Part shown: one piece after another, positions 1 through 12,591 of the stretch
Layout of the letters: every line of letters starts with the position of its first letter
Numbering within the stretch: position 1 is the first letter of the stretch
DNA from: Lates calcarifer
Lineage: Eukaryota > Chordata > Actinopteri > Centropomidae
Direction of reading: 5' to 3'
Length of the DNA stretch: 64,000 nucleotides
Assembly: GCF_001640805.2 (NCBI RefSeq)
Contig: NC_066845.1
Span: 25,078,171-25,142,170 of the forward strand
Translations under genes and position numbers: made by a program
The notes under the pieces: generated by a model
Seen by the model: only the letters and a program-made list of their open reading frames with translations
Told to the model about the DNA's origin: nothing
The model's database searches: none

Positions 1-429
1 TTGACTTTGTGACATTAGCGCTGGAGAATATCTGAAATACTTGAAATACCATTCTTTGCTGGTTTAAATATAAATATGCAGCACTTAGAAAATGTGCGTG
101 AAGTCATATTTTTGAATCACAAACTGAATGTATTTATTATGTAATAGAAGCCACACATAACAATTTAAATCTGTAATACTATTAGAGTCCATGCAACTGG
201 AATGCAGAGGAATCTGAAAATGTTGCATCATTTTATAAGTCATCAAAAGTTTTTGACCTGTTCTTTTATTATGTTGTTGATGTATGATGTCACTATACCT
301 GAATTTTAGGTATCAGCATCTTTTTATCATATCATATTAAGTACCTTATTAATGGTTCTAGAAAACTCCACCTCTGCCTATCACAAGAACACACTGATAG
401 CTAGACTGGGAAACCATAGGTTGACTTAC

Positions 430-568
430 CGAGTTGACAGTAACCGGCAGGACTGCAGTTAAGTTTAGTGAGGCCAGATAACAAGAAGATATTCTGGGTA
501 TGTTGAACTTGCTTTGTAGCACAGGTGTCTGGAGACAACACTTGGTCAGTAGTCTTTGCTGGCACCAC
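430..568 (-). other. possible internal exon of an unassigned minus-strand transcript
   Basis: On the minus strand a 139-base block is bounded by a good acceptor (atctgccag) and a strong donor (actcg|gtaagt). It is open in one frame throughout and encodes about 46 residues (VVPAKTTDQVLSPDTCATKQ at the start). I do not recognise the protein. It may be a coding exon, an exon of a non-coding RNA, or chance. A CpG-containing segment at 1.0-1.25 kb could be its promoter. Confidence 0.3.
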
Positions 569-617
569 CTGGCAGATATTCATAAGACACAAAAACAATG
601 AGCTGTGTGTGTGTGAC
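566..617. repeat. direct repeat, copy 1
   Basis: The stretch gatattcataagacacaaa...gagctgtgtgtgtgtgacc is closely matched by 823-873. The repeat abuts the acceptor of the possible exon at 430-568. Confidence 0.7.
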
Positions 618-822
618 CACACTTTATAAACATTCAATAACATAAATATATTCACTAAGTTTTAAATGAAAATGGCTAATGGTTAAAAAGCCATCAGACC
701 CATGGAATTTGAATTACATTAATACTAATCACACTTGTATATGACGAAACCAAAATAAAAACACTGCAAAATCCCTAAACCGCACTTAAACAGGAACAGT
801 GAAAACACATACACACCTCCCT

Positions 823-873
823 ACCTGTTGGATATTCACAAGACACAAAACCGTGAGCTCTGTGTGTGTGACC
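823..873. repeat. direct repeat, copy 2
   Basis: Second copy of the unit at 566-617. Read on the minus strand it ends tccaacag|gtaggg, a possible splice donor at the place where copy 1 has a splice acceptor. Confidence 0.7.
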
Positions 874-1334
874 TCGGGTCGAAAGCCAGCTCTTTCGACG
901 ACAAAATTCATAAAACAAAGATTTTCAGTGCAAAAAACGCAGCGATTTTTAAGCTAGCAAAACGGCTACAGAGAAACATTAGCCGCACATAAACTAATCT
1001 AAAAATGAATACGCTGCGATTAAACCTTCGCCAAACTCTTAGTGAAGGGAGCGGAGTTAATATAAGACAAAGCAACATCGTTACATATCATATATAAACC
1101 AGGAATTACTTGGTGAAACATATTTTGTGGGGACACACGCTTTATACAACTTTTCCCCTGCACGGTCAGAGAGACCCGCGCTTGCGTCAACGCGCTTACG
1201 TAGCTACGCGTCACACGTACACGTCGCTTGGTCAAAACCAAAAAACACAGCTGAAGATGAACTGCCAGATTTGGTACATACAGGGCTTAGTGTATCTAGA
1301 AGAAATGTGATTACCATTGTAGATTGGTATTCTG

Positions 1335-1335
<1 letters not shown>
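874..1335 (-). promoter_or_regulatory. CpG-containing segment, possible promoter
   Basis: CpGs cluster between about 1120 and 1230 (acgcgcttacgtagctacgcgtcacacgtacacgtcg), in clear contrast to the surrounding AT-rich DNA. Several short open frames on both strands are explained by this composition. Orientation is a guess based on the possible minus-strand exon at 430-568. Confidence 0.25.

Positions 1336-1338
<3 letters not shown>

Positions 1339-1395
<57 letters not shown>
1339..1395. repeat. (TA)n microsatellite
   Basis: About 28 uninterrupted TA units. Open frames of tyrosine/isoleucine repeats on both strands here are artefacts of the repeat. Confidence 0.98.
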
Positions 1396-1398
<3 letters not shown>

Positions 1399-3193
1399 GG
1401 GTGGTTAAAGTCCTTAAAACTGATGCAAATGTCCCAAAAAATTATGCATTTAGTGAAAAGTAGATCTGCATGCATCCTTTTTTCCAGTACTTTATGAGAC
1501 ATCCTCCCAAATCTAACAAAAACTAAATCTGCTCTTACTGCTGGAAACAAATTACTATACCATAACACAACTGTCTGTGAGCCAACAGGTTTCCAGAGAA
1601 AATGACTTTTCCAAACTGGAACCAAAGTACAACAGAAACTCTAAAAAGATGCGAGAAAAAAAGAACTTCTATGTAGATTTGATCGTTTTTCACTTCTCTT
1701 GAAACTCTTAACTATTCCAGAAACTTTTAGAACTGGTCACAGGTCTGCAAAGACTCTTCTTCTTCTTCTTCTCTTCTTCTTTTTGTTCTGCCCAGGTCGA
1801 CTCGTGATGGATCAATTTTTTCTCTCAAAAAATCCCTTCTGAAGATATTTACACATCAGACTTAGATCTTTTTCCTCTAAGTGGTCCCTGGGTGGCCGTG
1901 GGACGGAGGACAGAAGATAAATCTGGTCTGTTTTTCCTCACAGGAAACAGCCGGACTGAGCAACACTGATCTTCACTCATCCATTATTCACCTCTGCATC
2001 TGGCCCACCCCTGGGCCACCATACGTCTTCATTTGGACCTTTCACTGGGCCTGAACACACACTTGAACTCCCAGGACATGCGTAACTCACACACACACAT
2101 GAAGGCACATACACAAAACAAAGCCTGGATAGTTTGAGAGTAACATATGTCTTTATGCAGCCTTTTAATTTTCTGATGGGATTTGATGCTGAGCTCAAAA
2201 GGTCCTGAAGAGAAGGTTAAGCTTTCACTTTTTAAAACAAGAAGTTTGGACAAATTCAAATGAAATAAACTGTAATTTATTCACATTTTCAAAACAAACT
2301 GAGGGAAATGACAGTTAGGTCTTTGTACGCTTGTTTCTTGTTCCACCTGTTTTTGCTTCAGCATGCAAGTCGATTTCTTCAGGCAAAGTCTGATCTGACT
2401 GTGTTTCAGTTATTCTCAGTGTCCTCGCTGTCTCATTTAAGCGACATGCTAACGTTGCTGTATGGCTGCATTTAATCGAGTCAACAAACAGACTGTCAGT
2501 GCATGTTAGGAATGCCCTTTGCTGGAGTACAATGCACAACTTTTTGTGCAAATATCCCACACTGTATTTGAGCAGATGATTATTAAATATTCTTTTAAAT
2601 GCTCAAACAGCAGTTGGGGTTTTGTGCAAAGAAAAGGGACAAAAAGGTGTTCTGACATCATATCTGGGTTTAGCTGCTCTTCAGTATTTGATATTAGAAT
2701 AAAAAGCCTTTTTAAAACAGTGTTAGGTATCATTAGCTAACGATTTGACTGTGTCCACTGTCCTCCTTTATGTCAGTGTAGACTATATAAAGATGTTTTA
2801 ATCAATAAATGACAGCTGCTCCAACAGTAATCCAATGTTGTGTTTACGTGCTCTTTAAGCACATTAATGAGGTACTTTTTTAATGAAGAGATATTGTATC
2901 TTTTACTCATGATAGATGTTTCAGGACAGTGATGCCTCATGAAGCTCTAAATGAAATAAAGGTTGCTCCTTTCTGTACTTTTCCTTGAGTATAGTTTTGA
3001 AGGGGGGGGGCTCATATTGCTCATTTCACTTAAATAAATGATGTCAATACCTCTTTCACCACTGCCTGTCTCTGTCTTTGTAAACAGGAGTGTAATTAAA
3101 GCAGATTTGAAATGACATGCTCTTAGTGGTGTCAAAAAGATCAGTTCCGTCTAGTTTTACCATGCATTTCCTCTGCGGTCTCTGAGGAGATGG

Positions 3194-3194
<1 letters not shown>
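1396..3194. other. non-coding stretch
   Basis: AT-rich sequence with a CTT-rich run near 1756-1782. No gene or repeat family recognised. Confidence 0.7.

Positions 3195-3224
<30 letters not shown>
3195..3224. repeat. (GT)n microsatellite
   Basis: About 15 GT units in a row. Confidence 0.97.
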
Positions 3225-3225
<1 letters not shown>

Positions 3226-5153
3226 TGTTGTGAGCTTAAAGTGGACGGCTGCTGGTTGTAAATAAGTAAGAATGTCCTCTGCTGTTTTAGCTGTCGTTCC
3301 GGAAAGACGGCTACATGACAGGCCAACTCTCAACCTGAGCCCTGCCTCGCAGAGAGTCATTACCGTGACTGATAAAGTTGGGCTGACTTTCATGACATGA
3401 AGCCTCCAAGAAAACCGTATGCCATGGCTGTTATGGAGATGTACTTCAAAAGTAGAAAGGAGGAGGAGGGGGGAGGTTCAGCAGTGGAATGTGTAACAAA
3501 GTAATACGACCGCATTTAGAGTCATCAGCTCCTGCTGCGTGAAACACAGTCACTACATCATGGATGTCAAACAGCAGCCGACCTGCTGTAAATACAGACA
3601 GAGAACTGCTCAGGACTGAGAGAGACAACAGGTGGAAGAATGTTTCCTTTACAAACCATTTAAAGCACAAACTTAAAGTTGAAGTACAAAATTAGAAAGC
3701 TGTGTGAAGTGTATGTTAGAATTTTAATTGATTTAATGAACAATAACTTAAGTATTAACAGAATCAGAGTTTTCTAGGTTTGTTTCTGGACAAACATCTG
3801 AGCTGAATAATGAACTCTGATATTGTCTTACTTTAAAATACAGTTTATATGTGTGATGTGAATTTAAACAACTGTTATTATTATTATTTTTTTTATTTTA
3901 TTTTTTTAATGGAGTTTTAATTATTTATCATTACAAAACTCTGATTAAATGCTTCAGAGTTTGACTGTATTGTCCTGGGCTCATTGGGTTCATGTTTAAC
4001 TAAACAGATTCAGCACCTGTAAAGTCATTTTTATTAAATTTGTTGCTCATATTACTCATTTGAAACTTTGCCTCATGGAAAAACATGTAAGGCAAATTAG
4101 CCAGTTTGTAACCTGTATCTTTACAAAATAGGTTCTTACCATTTGTATGTGATATATATACACATAAAGAAATTTTTAAAATTTAATTTAATACTATAAA
4201 CTTGCGCAAATTACAAAAATAGGGGGAAAATAATAATAAAATCAGTGAAAGCATGATTTACACTGATTTTTGTTATACGATATGTGATAACTGTTAAAGA
4301 GAGGTGTTGATTTCATGTCACAGTAATTTTGGAGGCTCTGGTAAAGTTGAATTGAATAGCTGTAGCTGGCTGTACCTAATAAACTGGTAACTGAGTGTAT
4401 ATACTGTATATGTATAGGCTTGGAGTGGCTCATTAAAATGTCAATTTGAGCTGAATAACACCAAATTTTACAAACTAAGAGAAAGTACATGAGCCAACAG
4501 CCAAGACAGAGAGAAATCACTAAAGGATTTCTGATCAAAAGTATTGATCACACAATAACATGAACTGTATTCTTGTTTTTTGTTTGTTTGTTTTTGACTG
4601 AAAAGTAACTAAACCGATCTGTTCTGCATTCATGCTCCTCTGTACGAGGCAGAAAAGCGTGTGAGGCAGGGAAACAGGTGTAACCTAAATATCTAACCTC
4701 CAGAGTCTTCGCCTTCGCCACGATGTGAAGAATCCAAGACTCGGTCGTGCCCTGAATACAGGTAGAGTCCCAGAGAGAGAGACGCTCTGTCACAGGCATG
4801 TGGACACAGGGATCATCTCAGAGTGGACATGATGTGTAAATTTGTCCCTGTCAGCGGACCTGTAGATTGAGTGCATTGTAGGTCAGAAATAGTGCAACTG
4901 CAGAGGGGACTATGCTGTTTGAGTATATTTAGACCTTTGAAAAATTATGATGTGACAGCGATATCCTAATCAGACAGCAGCAGAAGAAGCTGGCCTTGTG
5001 TAAACCCTGGATTATGGTTTTAAAACAGATTGTGATGTGCGTGAGCTGGGCTGAAGGCCAGGACTCTGTCGCTGTGTGAAATCAATACTTTTGATCTGAA
5101 CTTTTTCTTTCACAGCCTTGTTAGCTCGCTGTCTGAACCCTCTGTGTCCACAG
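3225..5153. other. non-coding stretch
   Basis: AT-rich, with short T-rich runs near 3890-3910. No gene recognised. Confidence 0.7.
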
Positions 5154-5203
5154 GGCACCTCTGTATGGAGCCTGCTGCGCTAAGAAGACGCTTAAAAGAC
5201 AAG
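5154..5203 (+). other. possible small exon
   Basis: A 50-base block bounded by an acceptor (gtgtccacag) and a donor (gacaag|gttagt). It is open in two plus-strand frames, but too short to judge and not recognised. Confidence 0.15.
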
Positions 5204-5690
5204 GTTAGTGGCTCCTGTTACTCTGTGACTTTTGAAAACCCTTGAAGCTACATTTAACTAAAAAAATGCTTGTACCTCTAGAACTTGGCTCTGTGTGAAA
5301 AACATCATAAACTTTCAGTGGCATATCCACTGACAGTAAAGCTGGATTTATACTTGGCACAAAGTGTTACCAGCAGTCCTGCTGCAGATACTTATGCCAT
5401 GAGTTTTGATTTATCGCTCAGCATTATATTTCATCCATTGATAGAACCAAAACAAAAACACTGGACAGATGTATCAAACATGATCAGGCCATATTATATC
5501 CCCTCAGTAACTGTGTTTATGGTTTTTCATTTACAGAGCAATGTCTCGTTACAAAATATGAGGTTTTGTTGTGAAAATAGTTTTACTCGATTGAGTCACT
5601 AAAAATAAAAAAATCCTGAACAAAATGGAAGAGGGTGAAAGCTTCTCATGTCTATTAGTATTATGTTATTATGTTAATTTTAGACTCATA
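5204..5690. other. non-coding stretch
   Basis: AT-rich. A 105-codon open frame at 5285-5602 has no recognised similarity and no codon-use contrast with its flanks. Confidence 0.65.
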
Positions 5691-5891
5691 CACCCATGTT
5701 GCCGGATATAAGGTCGCCGAGGGGAGGACCTCTGTAATTCTTTCCCTCTCAGCCCTCCCAGGCTGCCGCCACATCTATCAGGTTAATGTTACCGATATCG
5801 ATCCACCAAATGAGACTTGACTTCAGCCAGTTACAACTTGTTTCTGTCGCATCTGATGGTCGAAGATAGAGAAGAGAAGAGCCTACCGGCA
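5691..5891 (+). promoter_or_regulatory. promoter-like first exon of an unassigned transcript
   Basis: A CpG-containing segment ends in a strong donor, cggca|gtaagt. An ATG at 5856 (G at +4, but C at -3) opens 12 codons (MVEDREEKSLPA) to the donor at phase 0. An earlier ATG at 5812 starts a short ORF that stops before the donor. No downstream coding exon was found on the plus strand before prdm8, so this may be a non-coding RNA first exon. Confidence 0.3.
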
Positions 5892-8800
5892 GTAAGTAAC
5901 ATTTTACTGTAAATCTAGACACATATTAACATATTTACCATGATCATATATCTGTTGAACTGGTCCGTTCAGTCTGTGGGACAGCAGTTCCTCAGCTAAA
6001 CGTTACCAAACTAGCTAGCTAACTAGTTAGCCACTGTTAGCTAACGCAATATTCAGTGGGGAAACGTTTGTCTTAACGTTTTTTCTAAAGCTAGGTAGTT
6101 TGCTAGCTGATTTGGCATTCAGGCACTTTCATCAACTGTTATATTACTAATAACTAGTTCGCTAATAGCTAGTTAGCTATTAGTAGATAGCTTACCTGTT
6201 CCGGTGGGTCAAGGGTAGCTAGCTAGCTACCGCCCACCCATTTACAAATTAAAACTGTTCTGCTAACTAGCTATCTAGGCTTGCTAGCAGTGCTTAATTT
6301 ATAAATCAGGAAATCCCGGTGGTTTGGGAGTAGCTAGCTACCTAACAGTACTAAAGTTGTCACAACAGGTTGCTTTCAGTGTCTGTGGTAAAATTAATAT
6401 TTGGTTAGAAGAGAAGTGATGAGGCTATATTAGTTTGATAACTAGTTAATTAGCAATGTGCGTGAATGCCAAATTAGCTAGCAAGCTACCTAGCTGTAGA
6501 AAATTACACTTTTTTCCCCAAAATATAAACTATTTGTTCTAAAAGTCGATTTGCTGTTTGTGTGTTACACTGTGAAAGCAATAAATTACAGTACATGCCT
6601 GAAACTCACATTACTTCTTACCGGGACAGTTCACATATGCCATAACACCCCACCTGAGCTACAAACCAAACCAGCTACTAAGCTACTTATTTGCTTTAAC
6701 AGGTATGAGACATGAGACTTTGTGCCAGAAACATCTTAATTTCACATCAGTAGCATGTTAAATGTATTGAATCTGACCAAGCTTGGCCAGGACGTCACAA
6801 TACTTAGGTTAATCCACCACATCAGCAGCTCCTGCATGGCTTTCCAATATCTTTCCACCTGAAGGAAGTGTTGAAATGTTTTCTTTTTCACCTGCTGAGC
6901 TCAACTCCTCAGGTTGTGTCCTTTTCTAACTGATCCTCCGCATCTATAAAAAAGACAGGCACTCTTGTTGCCATAGTAATGGCACCAAGTTGTACAGCGG
7001 CAATAGCCAACAGAAGTTTTGTCTTACTTTTGTATGTTTGCACACAGGACACTGGCCTCTCACAATGACATGGAGAAACTATTCATGCACCTGTGGGCAG
7101 TGATGAGGCAGATCTTGAAGTATATTTTGCTTTCTCTTTGCTAACTTGAGGTTTTATATTAGCTGCATGTTTTGAAAGTCATTGTTTGTCTTCTGTGTAC
7201 ACTTTATAGTCGTACAGTCACACAGTTGAGGTGGTGTAACAATTCTTGTGCCCCTACACTAACCAAGAAATCTCCCCGGCAAATTGCGGCCATGTTTCCT
7301 GAAAGACCCTGAATCTGTCTGAGGTTTCTTTACCTGCTCGCTCACTTCGCTGCTCACTCGCTGCAGAAAACAGCGTCAGCTAAATGCCTGAAATGTAAAA
7401 ATGTAGTGTGACCGGGGCAGAGGGCCAAATGGAAGTGCCAGCTTAGCAGAGATATAAACTGTCCCACGCCGCTCTGCGCTGAGTGATGCAGTGACAAATG
7501 TGTTGGGTGGGGTGAAGTTGGGGCACAAAAGGGACGATGACACAAGCGGCAAAGCATGAGGGCACTAAATATCACAGGAGTATGTGTGTGTGTGTGTGTA
7601 GAGGGAGAGAAGGGTGATGGTTAGCAATGCCTTCCTCTCTCCTCGATCACATGCCTTGGTGGTGAGATTGACCTGTTTGGATTGCTGACATGGGAGGTGT
7701 GTGTTGATGTGAGATGAGATGTAACGTGCGGACATGTGCACCGGTGCTGTAATTAATCATCATGTGAGCATCATGGCGCCGTGCTGTACCCACTCCTTCT
7801 CAACCACGACCTCTTTATGTGTTTCTTATCTTCTGCTAGCATGTGTCATATATGCTCTTAGCTGGAACTCAGTGTGCTTCGGCTGTAGTTGTGGTGTTTC
7901 TTCCTGTGCTGTGAGCCTCAGGTCAGATTAAAGGAATCTGTTCACTCATATTCCAAAAATCACATATTTTACCATCTTATTCCTGTTGATTGATTGGCCA
8001 TTAGTTTTAATCACTTCAACTTTTGCCTCTGTTAGCTTGGTACGAAGGTTGGCTCTAAATACTACAATACCCAAAAGCCTCAGCTGCTACTGCGAGGGAG
8101 AAATGAGAGCTGCAGCATATTCAGAAAAATTTGTGATTATGATCGGAAACAAATCAATACACCTTAACTGCTGCAATCATTAACAGCCCCAGAATCTGAG
8201 AGTGACCTGATTAGTCTCATTTCAGGTTTATACAAAGTGTAATCTTCTGTTTCAGCTCACTGTTAGAGCTGCATGTAACAGACTTTAAACTCAGTGATTA
8301 GGAGTTTTCAGTCTTGTACCTTGGCTTTTTATGAAAGAGCCATAGTGCAGTTGTTTATCTTTTCTAATGATGATTCAACCAGGTGAGAGTCGTAGAAGTG
8401 ATCCAGCTATTAGTGGCCTAAAGTGTCCAGAGCACCTCCCACTCATCCACTCTAATGGAGGTAAATTTGATTTTATATCTGCACTGTGAGTGCAACAAAC
8501 TAAGTTTTATCCTCTGTATTTGAGCAGCAGCAGATGTTTCAGATAGTTTTAGCTATCATATAACCCAAGGACCAAAATATCTGCATGTAAAGAAAGTGTA
8601 AGAGTGAAAATATGTAGGTTTGAAATTTGGTGAGTTCACTCAGAAGTCATCCAAGCTCTTAGTTCTGTTCTCATGTTTGTTTTTGTTTGTTCAGGATACA
8701 GTGGTTTGTTCAGAATCATAACAAGAAATTTTATTCTTTACCTTGAAATTTGTGTCTTCAACCTCACACTCAAGATCAACCTACCATCTTTTTCTGCAGA

Positions 8801-9484
8801 TTTCAGCCTGGATTATTTTACTAATCCAGTCATAATATTACTGATGAATCTCAAACAGCAGATGGAGTTTGCTCAGTTGTCACGACAAGCAAGCTTAGTA
8901 GCTCCTATACTGTTATTCATCCATGGCACTTATAGGATTTCTTGTCTGTGTGGACTTAAAACAGATGAACACCATGTGATATAAATGAAAGCACTGGAAA
9001 AAGCCTGTATTTAGAAGTTGGAACTGTTTTAGTTGTCACTGAAAAATGACAGTGAAGTAAACTGAGTGATCACAGTTTTAAATGAACCTTAAAAACCTAT
9101 AAAACTAGGTTTGTGACCTTTGACCTTATTCTTGGTTGCTTCTGACCCACAAATTAACAGATTTATATGTGAATAAATATTTTTTTTATTTCACCGTCTA
9201 TTGAGTTTGAAGATGACTTTAAATTCACTTTATCATGATTAATAGTGGTAGCTTCTATTTACTTAGAGACTTGTATGAAAATATACCTCTGAAATTGTAT
9301 TATATTTTATATAAACTAAACTATTTATTTCCAGTACACATTATTGTTTTCAGCCGTAAAATCTCTCGGTCAAAATGAGAGGGTGACGGGTAAAAAAAAA
9401 GGAGCCACCTGCTGTAAAACGTCCACCTCAGATGAGTTCACTGTGGCCTCAGTTAGTTCCTCTGTGCTGTAGTTTGCATGTCGA
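5892..9484. other. non-coding stretch, TAGC-rich at its start
   Basis: From 5990 to 6500 the motif gctagct/agctagct recurs many times, a composition common in fish DNA. Short GT runs occur near 7581-7599. A DR1 element lies at 9114-9126 (listed separately). No coding exon could be supported. Confidence 0.65.
9114..9126 (-). promoter_or_regulatory. DR1 nuclear-receptor element, perfect consensus
   Basis: TGACCTTTGACCT, which is AGGTCAAAGGTCA on the minus strand: two AGGTCA half-sites spaced by one base, the PPAR/RXR, HNF4 and COUP-TF type. Function is inferred from the motif only. Confidence 0.5.
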
Positions 9485-9500
9485 CCACTTGATGGCGCTG
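9485..9500 (+). promoter_or_regulatory. CTCF-like motif
   Basis: CCACTTGATGGCGCTG fits the CTCF core (CCA-C-x-x-G-x-x-GGCGC) with one weak position. The motif points right, toward prdm8. Confidence 0.35.
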
Positions 9501-10679
9501 TTGAACCATTTTCCACGTTTCCTCTCGGCTTTTCTGTCCTGACACACATTCTCCACCCGGTCGTACTGATTCGTGTTTTTTAATCATGCAATTATGTCAT
9601 TAGCAGTAAACGGTGATTATTGAGCCACAGACTCCCCCGCACTTTTCTAGTCTTTGTTGTTTATAGAAAACAGTGTAATAAGGAAAGTGTCTGCTGATTG
9701 TTGCTGCCTTTGTCTCAGAGTTTCATCTGAAAGCTTTTACAAATTAAGGTCACAGACGGATGGAAGATTATTGATATTCAGTCTGTATTTATTGCAGCGT
9801 CTGTACAGCTCTTTGTCCTCACCGCAGGTTAGAAGAGTGTGTCAAACATTTTTAAAAAAACCGGACAAAAACCGGATGATTTCTTTGAAGTGTTTATTTT
9901 GTGAACTGTAGTGAAAGCCGCGTGTGTGCATTTTTATTTCATGGCTCGTGTTGTTATTCTACAAATGAAAAATAATCAAATTTTTTAATTAGAAATGAAT
10001 CCAAACTGCAGACTTTCTGTGCGTTTTATTCGCTCTCTGTGATTACCCGACAGTCATTTCTCTATTTTTTGCCACTAAAAACTGAAAATCTGAGCCAATT
10101 AGAAAAAAATTCCCGTGTTTTTAAACCCACATTCCGAAAATTCCAGGCCCGTATCACGTATTTTAAAGATTAAACAATATCAAACATTTAATTTTCCAAT
10201 ATGAGATTTTTCCCAGCCTTTTTCTTAATACACTAATCAAAGCAGCCTCTCAGGGGAAAACTTCATTAGCGCAGGGATTAATGCGGTCGACATTTAATAA
10301 ATCCGCATGTCAATAATAATAATAACAATAATAATAATAATAATGATAACAATAAATCCGATGGAATCCAGTGTTTCCTGCGTGTATATTTAATCGGAAA
10401 TTATTATGCAATAACCATATTAACCATAGATCTTCTGTCATTATTTATTGTATTTATTGTAAACAATAGGTAGTAATTAATTGTAAATAATCAGAAATAA
10501 AATTAGGTCTTAAAAAATATTTGATTTTTGGGATTTATACCTATTAAATTTTCATAATAATAAAAATCACAAATGTTTGTTATTTTATAAATGCAAGATG
10601 AAGAATTATGGCATCAATAATCAAGGAATTATATATTTCAGTTCCAGTTTAAAAAAAAAAAAATCCAGGAAGGCCAGAG
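9501..10679. other. non-coding, AT-rich stretch beyond the prdm8 3' end
   Basis: Very AT-rich. It contains an AAT/AAC trinucleotide tract at about 10313-10352 and a 13-base A run near 10651. No gene recognised. Confidence 0.7.
10313..10352. repeat. (AAT)n microsatellite, imperfect
   Basis: Repeated aat with interspersed aac and gat units. Confidence 0.9.
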
Positions 10680-11329
10680 TTGAAAATAAAGCTATTTTAT
10701 TGTCAATGCATTCAACATGATTAGATAAACTATCAAGTAGTAAATTTCCGCAAAAGGAAGAAACACTGAAACTATTCCCCACTGACACAAAATATTACAC
10801 TTTGTATTTCAAATAAAACAAATTATGTACATTGTAATGTATAGACTGCATCTTAAATCAATATTATTTAATATTACATGCACTCTGAAATATAGTCTGA
10901 CATAATATCCCCAATTTGTGTCCATATTCATCGTAGACATGAAAAAACTTGCTGTTGTAAACCATGACGTGTGACTACATCTGTATTTCTTCTCTATATT
11001 TGCATTTCTATGATATAAAATACAACTTACTGTACATTTACACATATTTAAATCTTCCCTTATTCTCAAACTTTTTAGTGCTTCATAAATAGATTCATTT
11101 TTGAAGTCAAAACGCATTTGCATACACCCAAAACATGACATTTTGTACAGGGGAGAAAAAGTAAACAGACCGAAAAGGAATTAGAAGATTAAAGTCCAAA
11201 GTGAAAACAAGTGCAAGGGGTGTTTTTGTATTTTTATGTGGCCTATCTCCAGTCGGAGTGCTTAAATCCAGGCAGGGTCACAGTCCCTCTTTGTTAAACA
11301 AAAGTTCCTTCCTTGTCAGTCTTTAAAAG
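10680..11329 (-). other. prdm8: prdm8 3' untranslated region (inferred)
   Basis: About 650 AT-rich bases follow the stop codon. The end is inferred from a canonical AATAAA on the minus strand at 10701-10696. An open frame at 10809-11141 within this stretch has no recognisable similarity and is taken as chance. Confidence 0.6.
10696..10701 (-). terminator. poly(A) signal AATAAA, candidate for prdm8
   Basis: Plus-strand TTTATT gives AATAAA on the minus strand about 630 bases after the prdm8 stop. It is the clearest canonical hexamer at a plausible distance. Other AT-rich hexamers nearby leave some doubt. Confidence 0.5.
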
Positions 11330-12591
11330 TCAGTTATGGGAGGTCATGTGACGTGACAGGTGATGCCTCTCCCGGAAGGACTCGTTGCAAATTGGGCACT
11401 TGAGTTTCTCCTCGCGCCGCCGCTTGACCAGAGGCTCCATGGCATACTCCTTTTTGTGGTGGGATCGCATGTGATAAACTAAGTCCGAGGTCATGCGGAA
11501 AGAGGCGTTGCACTTGGCGCACCAGTTCTGTGCTGGCAGACAGAGGGAGGTGAAGGAGGGCGGCAGGAGGGTGAGCGCCGAGGGCATTTGAAGCTGGATA
11601 GGTCCGGAGTTCTTGGGCCAGAAGGTGGTGGCGTAGACAAAGGGATTCTGCTTGGCCATGCCGCCCGGCACGGGGCAGTTAGCGCCCAGTTCTGCACCCT
11701 GCAGCTTGGCAGCAAGGTGGTCGGCCTGGTAAAGTCTGGAGGAGGAGATGGTGTCGCCCACCGCTGGGTGGCAGTCCAGCAGCTTGGGTGGCATCACCAG
11801 TGGTGAGATCTGGGAGAAGGAGGAGCGAGATGGCTGACTGAAGGCGCTCTTCCTCTCTCCACCACTGCTGCCACCTTGCTGGCCAACGGAGGTGAAAGCG
11901 CTGCCCATGGGTGAGGTTTGGGGCGGCTGGGTCTCCGACAGCACCTGCCTGATGTTGAGGTGCTTCTCTGATGGATTGCTGCTGGGACGACCTCCATCTT
12001 TGTTTTCAGAGTTGGAGCTCTGGAGGTTTTTGTTGCTGCTGTGGTGTTTGAGGTTCTGAGCTGACTTCTTGACCTCAGTGAAGGCGCTGCGCTTGCCCTC
12101 CCCCATTTCTGTGGGACCTGGAGGGGTAAAGGACCTGTGGTTCTCCTCAAGGCCATACGCTCCTCTGTAGTTCTGCGCTGACGTCGCAAGCTCGTCTTTA
12201 GACTTGGTCTGTGGAAGGCTGGGCCCTCTGCACTCCCTGTCCTCTATTTCTGAGAACTTCCTCTTCCCCGAGCTCTCGCTGCAGATCTCAGCCTCCTTGT
12301 CGCTCGGTGGGCTGGTCCGGTTGTTCTCTAGATCCCTGGCCAGGTTGTGAAAGTCTGTGGAGGGTTTGCTGTTGTCCTGAGGGCTGCTGAAGCCCTCAGA
12401 GCGGCCCAGCTTCGGACTGGTCCTGGTCGGGGTTGTGTTCGGTCGCTCTGTGCTGCTCTCTTTGCTGGACTCCTCGTCAGCCCCCGTGATGCTCTGCAGT
12501 CTCTTAGTGCAGCGGAACCGGAGGTGGGCCAAAAATGGAAACTCAAACTGGAACCGCTGGCTGCAGTCTGGACACGAGTGGTGGGACGAAC
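11330..12591 (-). CDS. prdm8: prdm8 last coding exon (linker and all three zinc fingers)
   Basis: 1262 bases from acceptor tctgcccag|gttcg to a TGA stop at 11330-11332. The first codon is a glycine split across the intron. The exon opens with the C2HC-type finger CPDCSQRF...HLRFRC. A low-complexity linker follows with PRDM8-typical islands: STDFHNLARDLENN, GKRKFSEIED (basic, NLS-like), YGLEEN, KRSAFTEVKK, GSAFTSV, ERKSAFSQPSRSSFSQ. The last 65 residues hold two C2H2 fingers joined by a basic linker, VKRRREEK. It is GC-rich compared with its flanks, so open frames on the other strand here are shadows. Confidence 0.97.

Noticed and set aside
1127..1625. Frames with long tyrosine/isoleucine runs on both strands
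   Set aside because: Produced by the (TA)n microsatellite.
7050..7111. Possible exon after acceptor ttgcacacag, considered as a partner of the first exon at 5691-5891
   Set aside because: Reading from phase 0 meets a stop after six codons and no good donor follows.
1..10600. Search for fgf5 exons expected next to prdm8
   Set aside because: No FGF core motif was found in any frame on either strand; the gene probably lies beyond the left edge.
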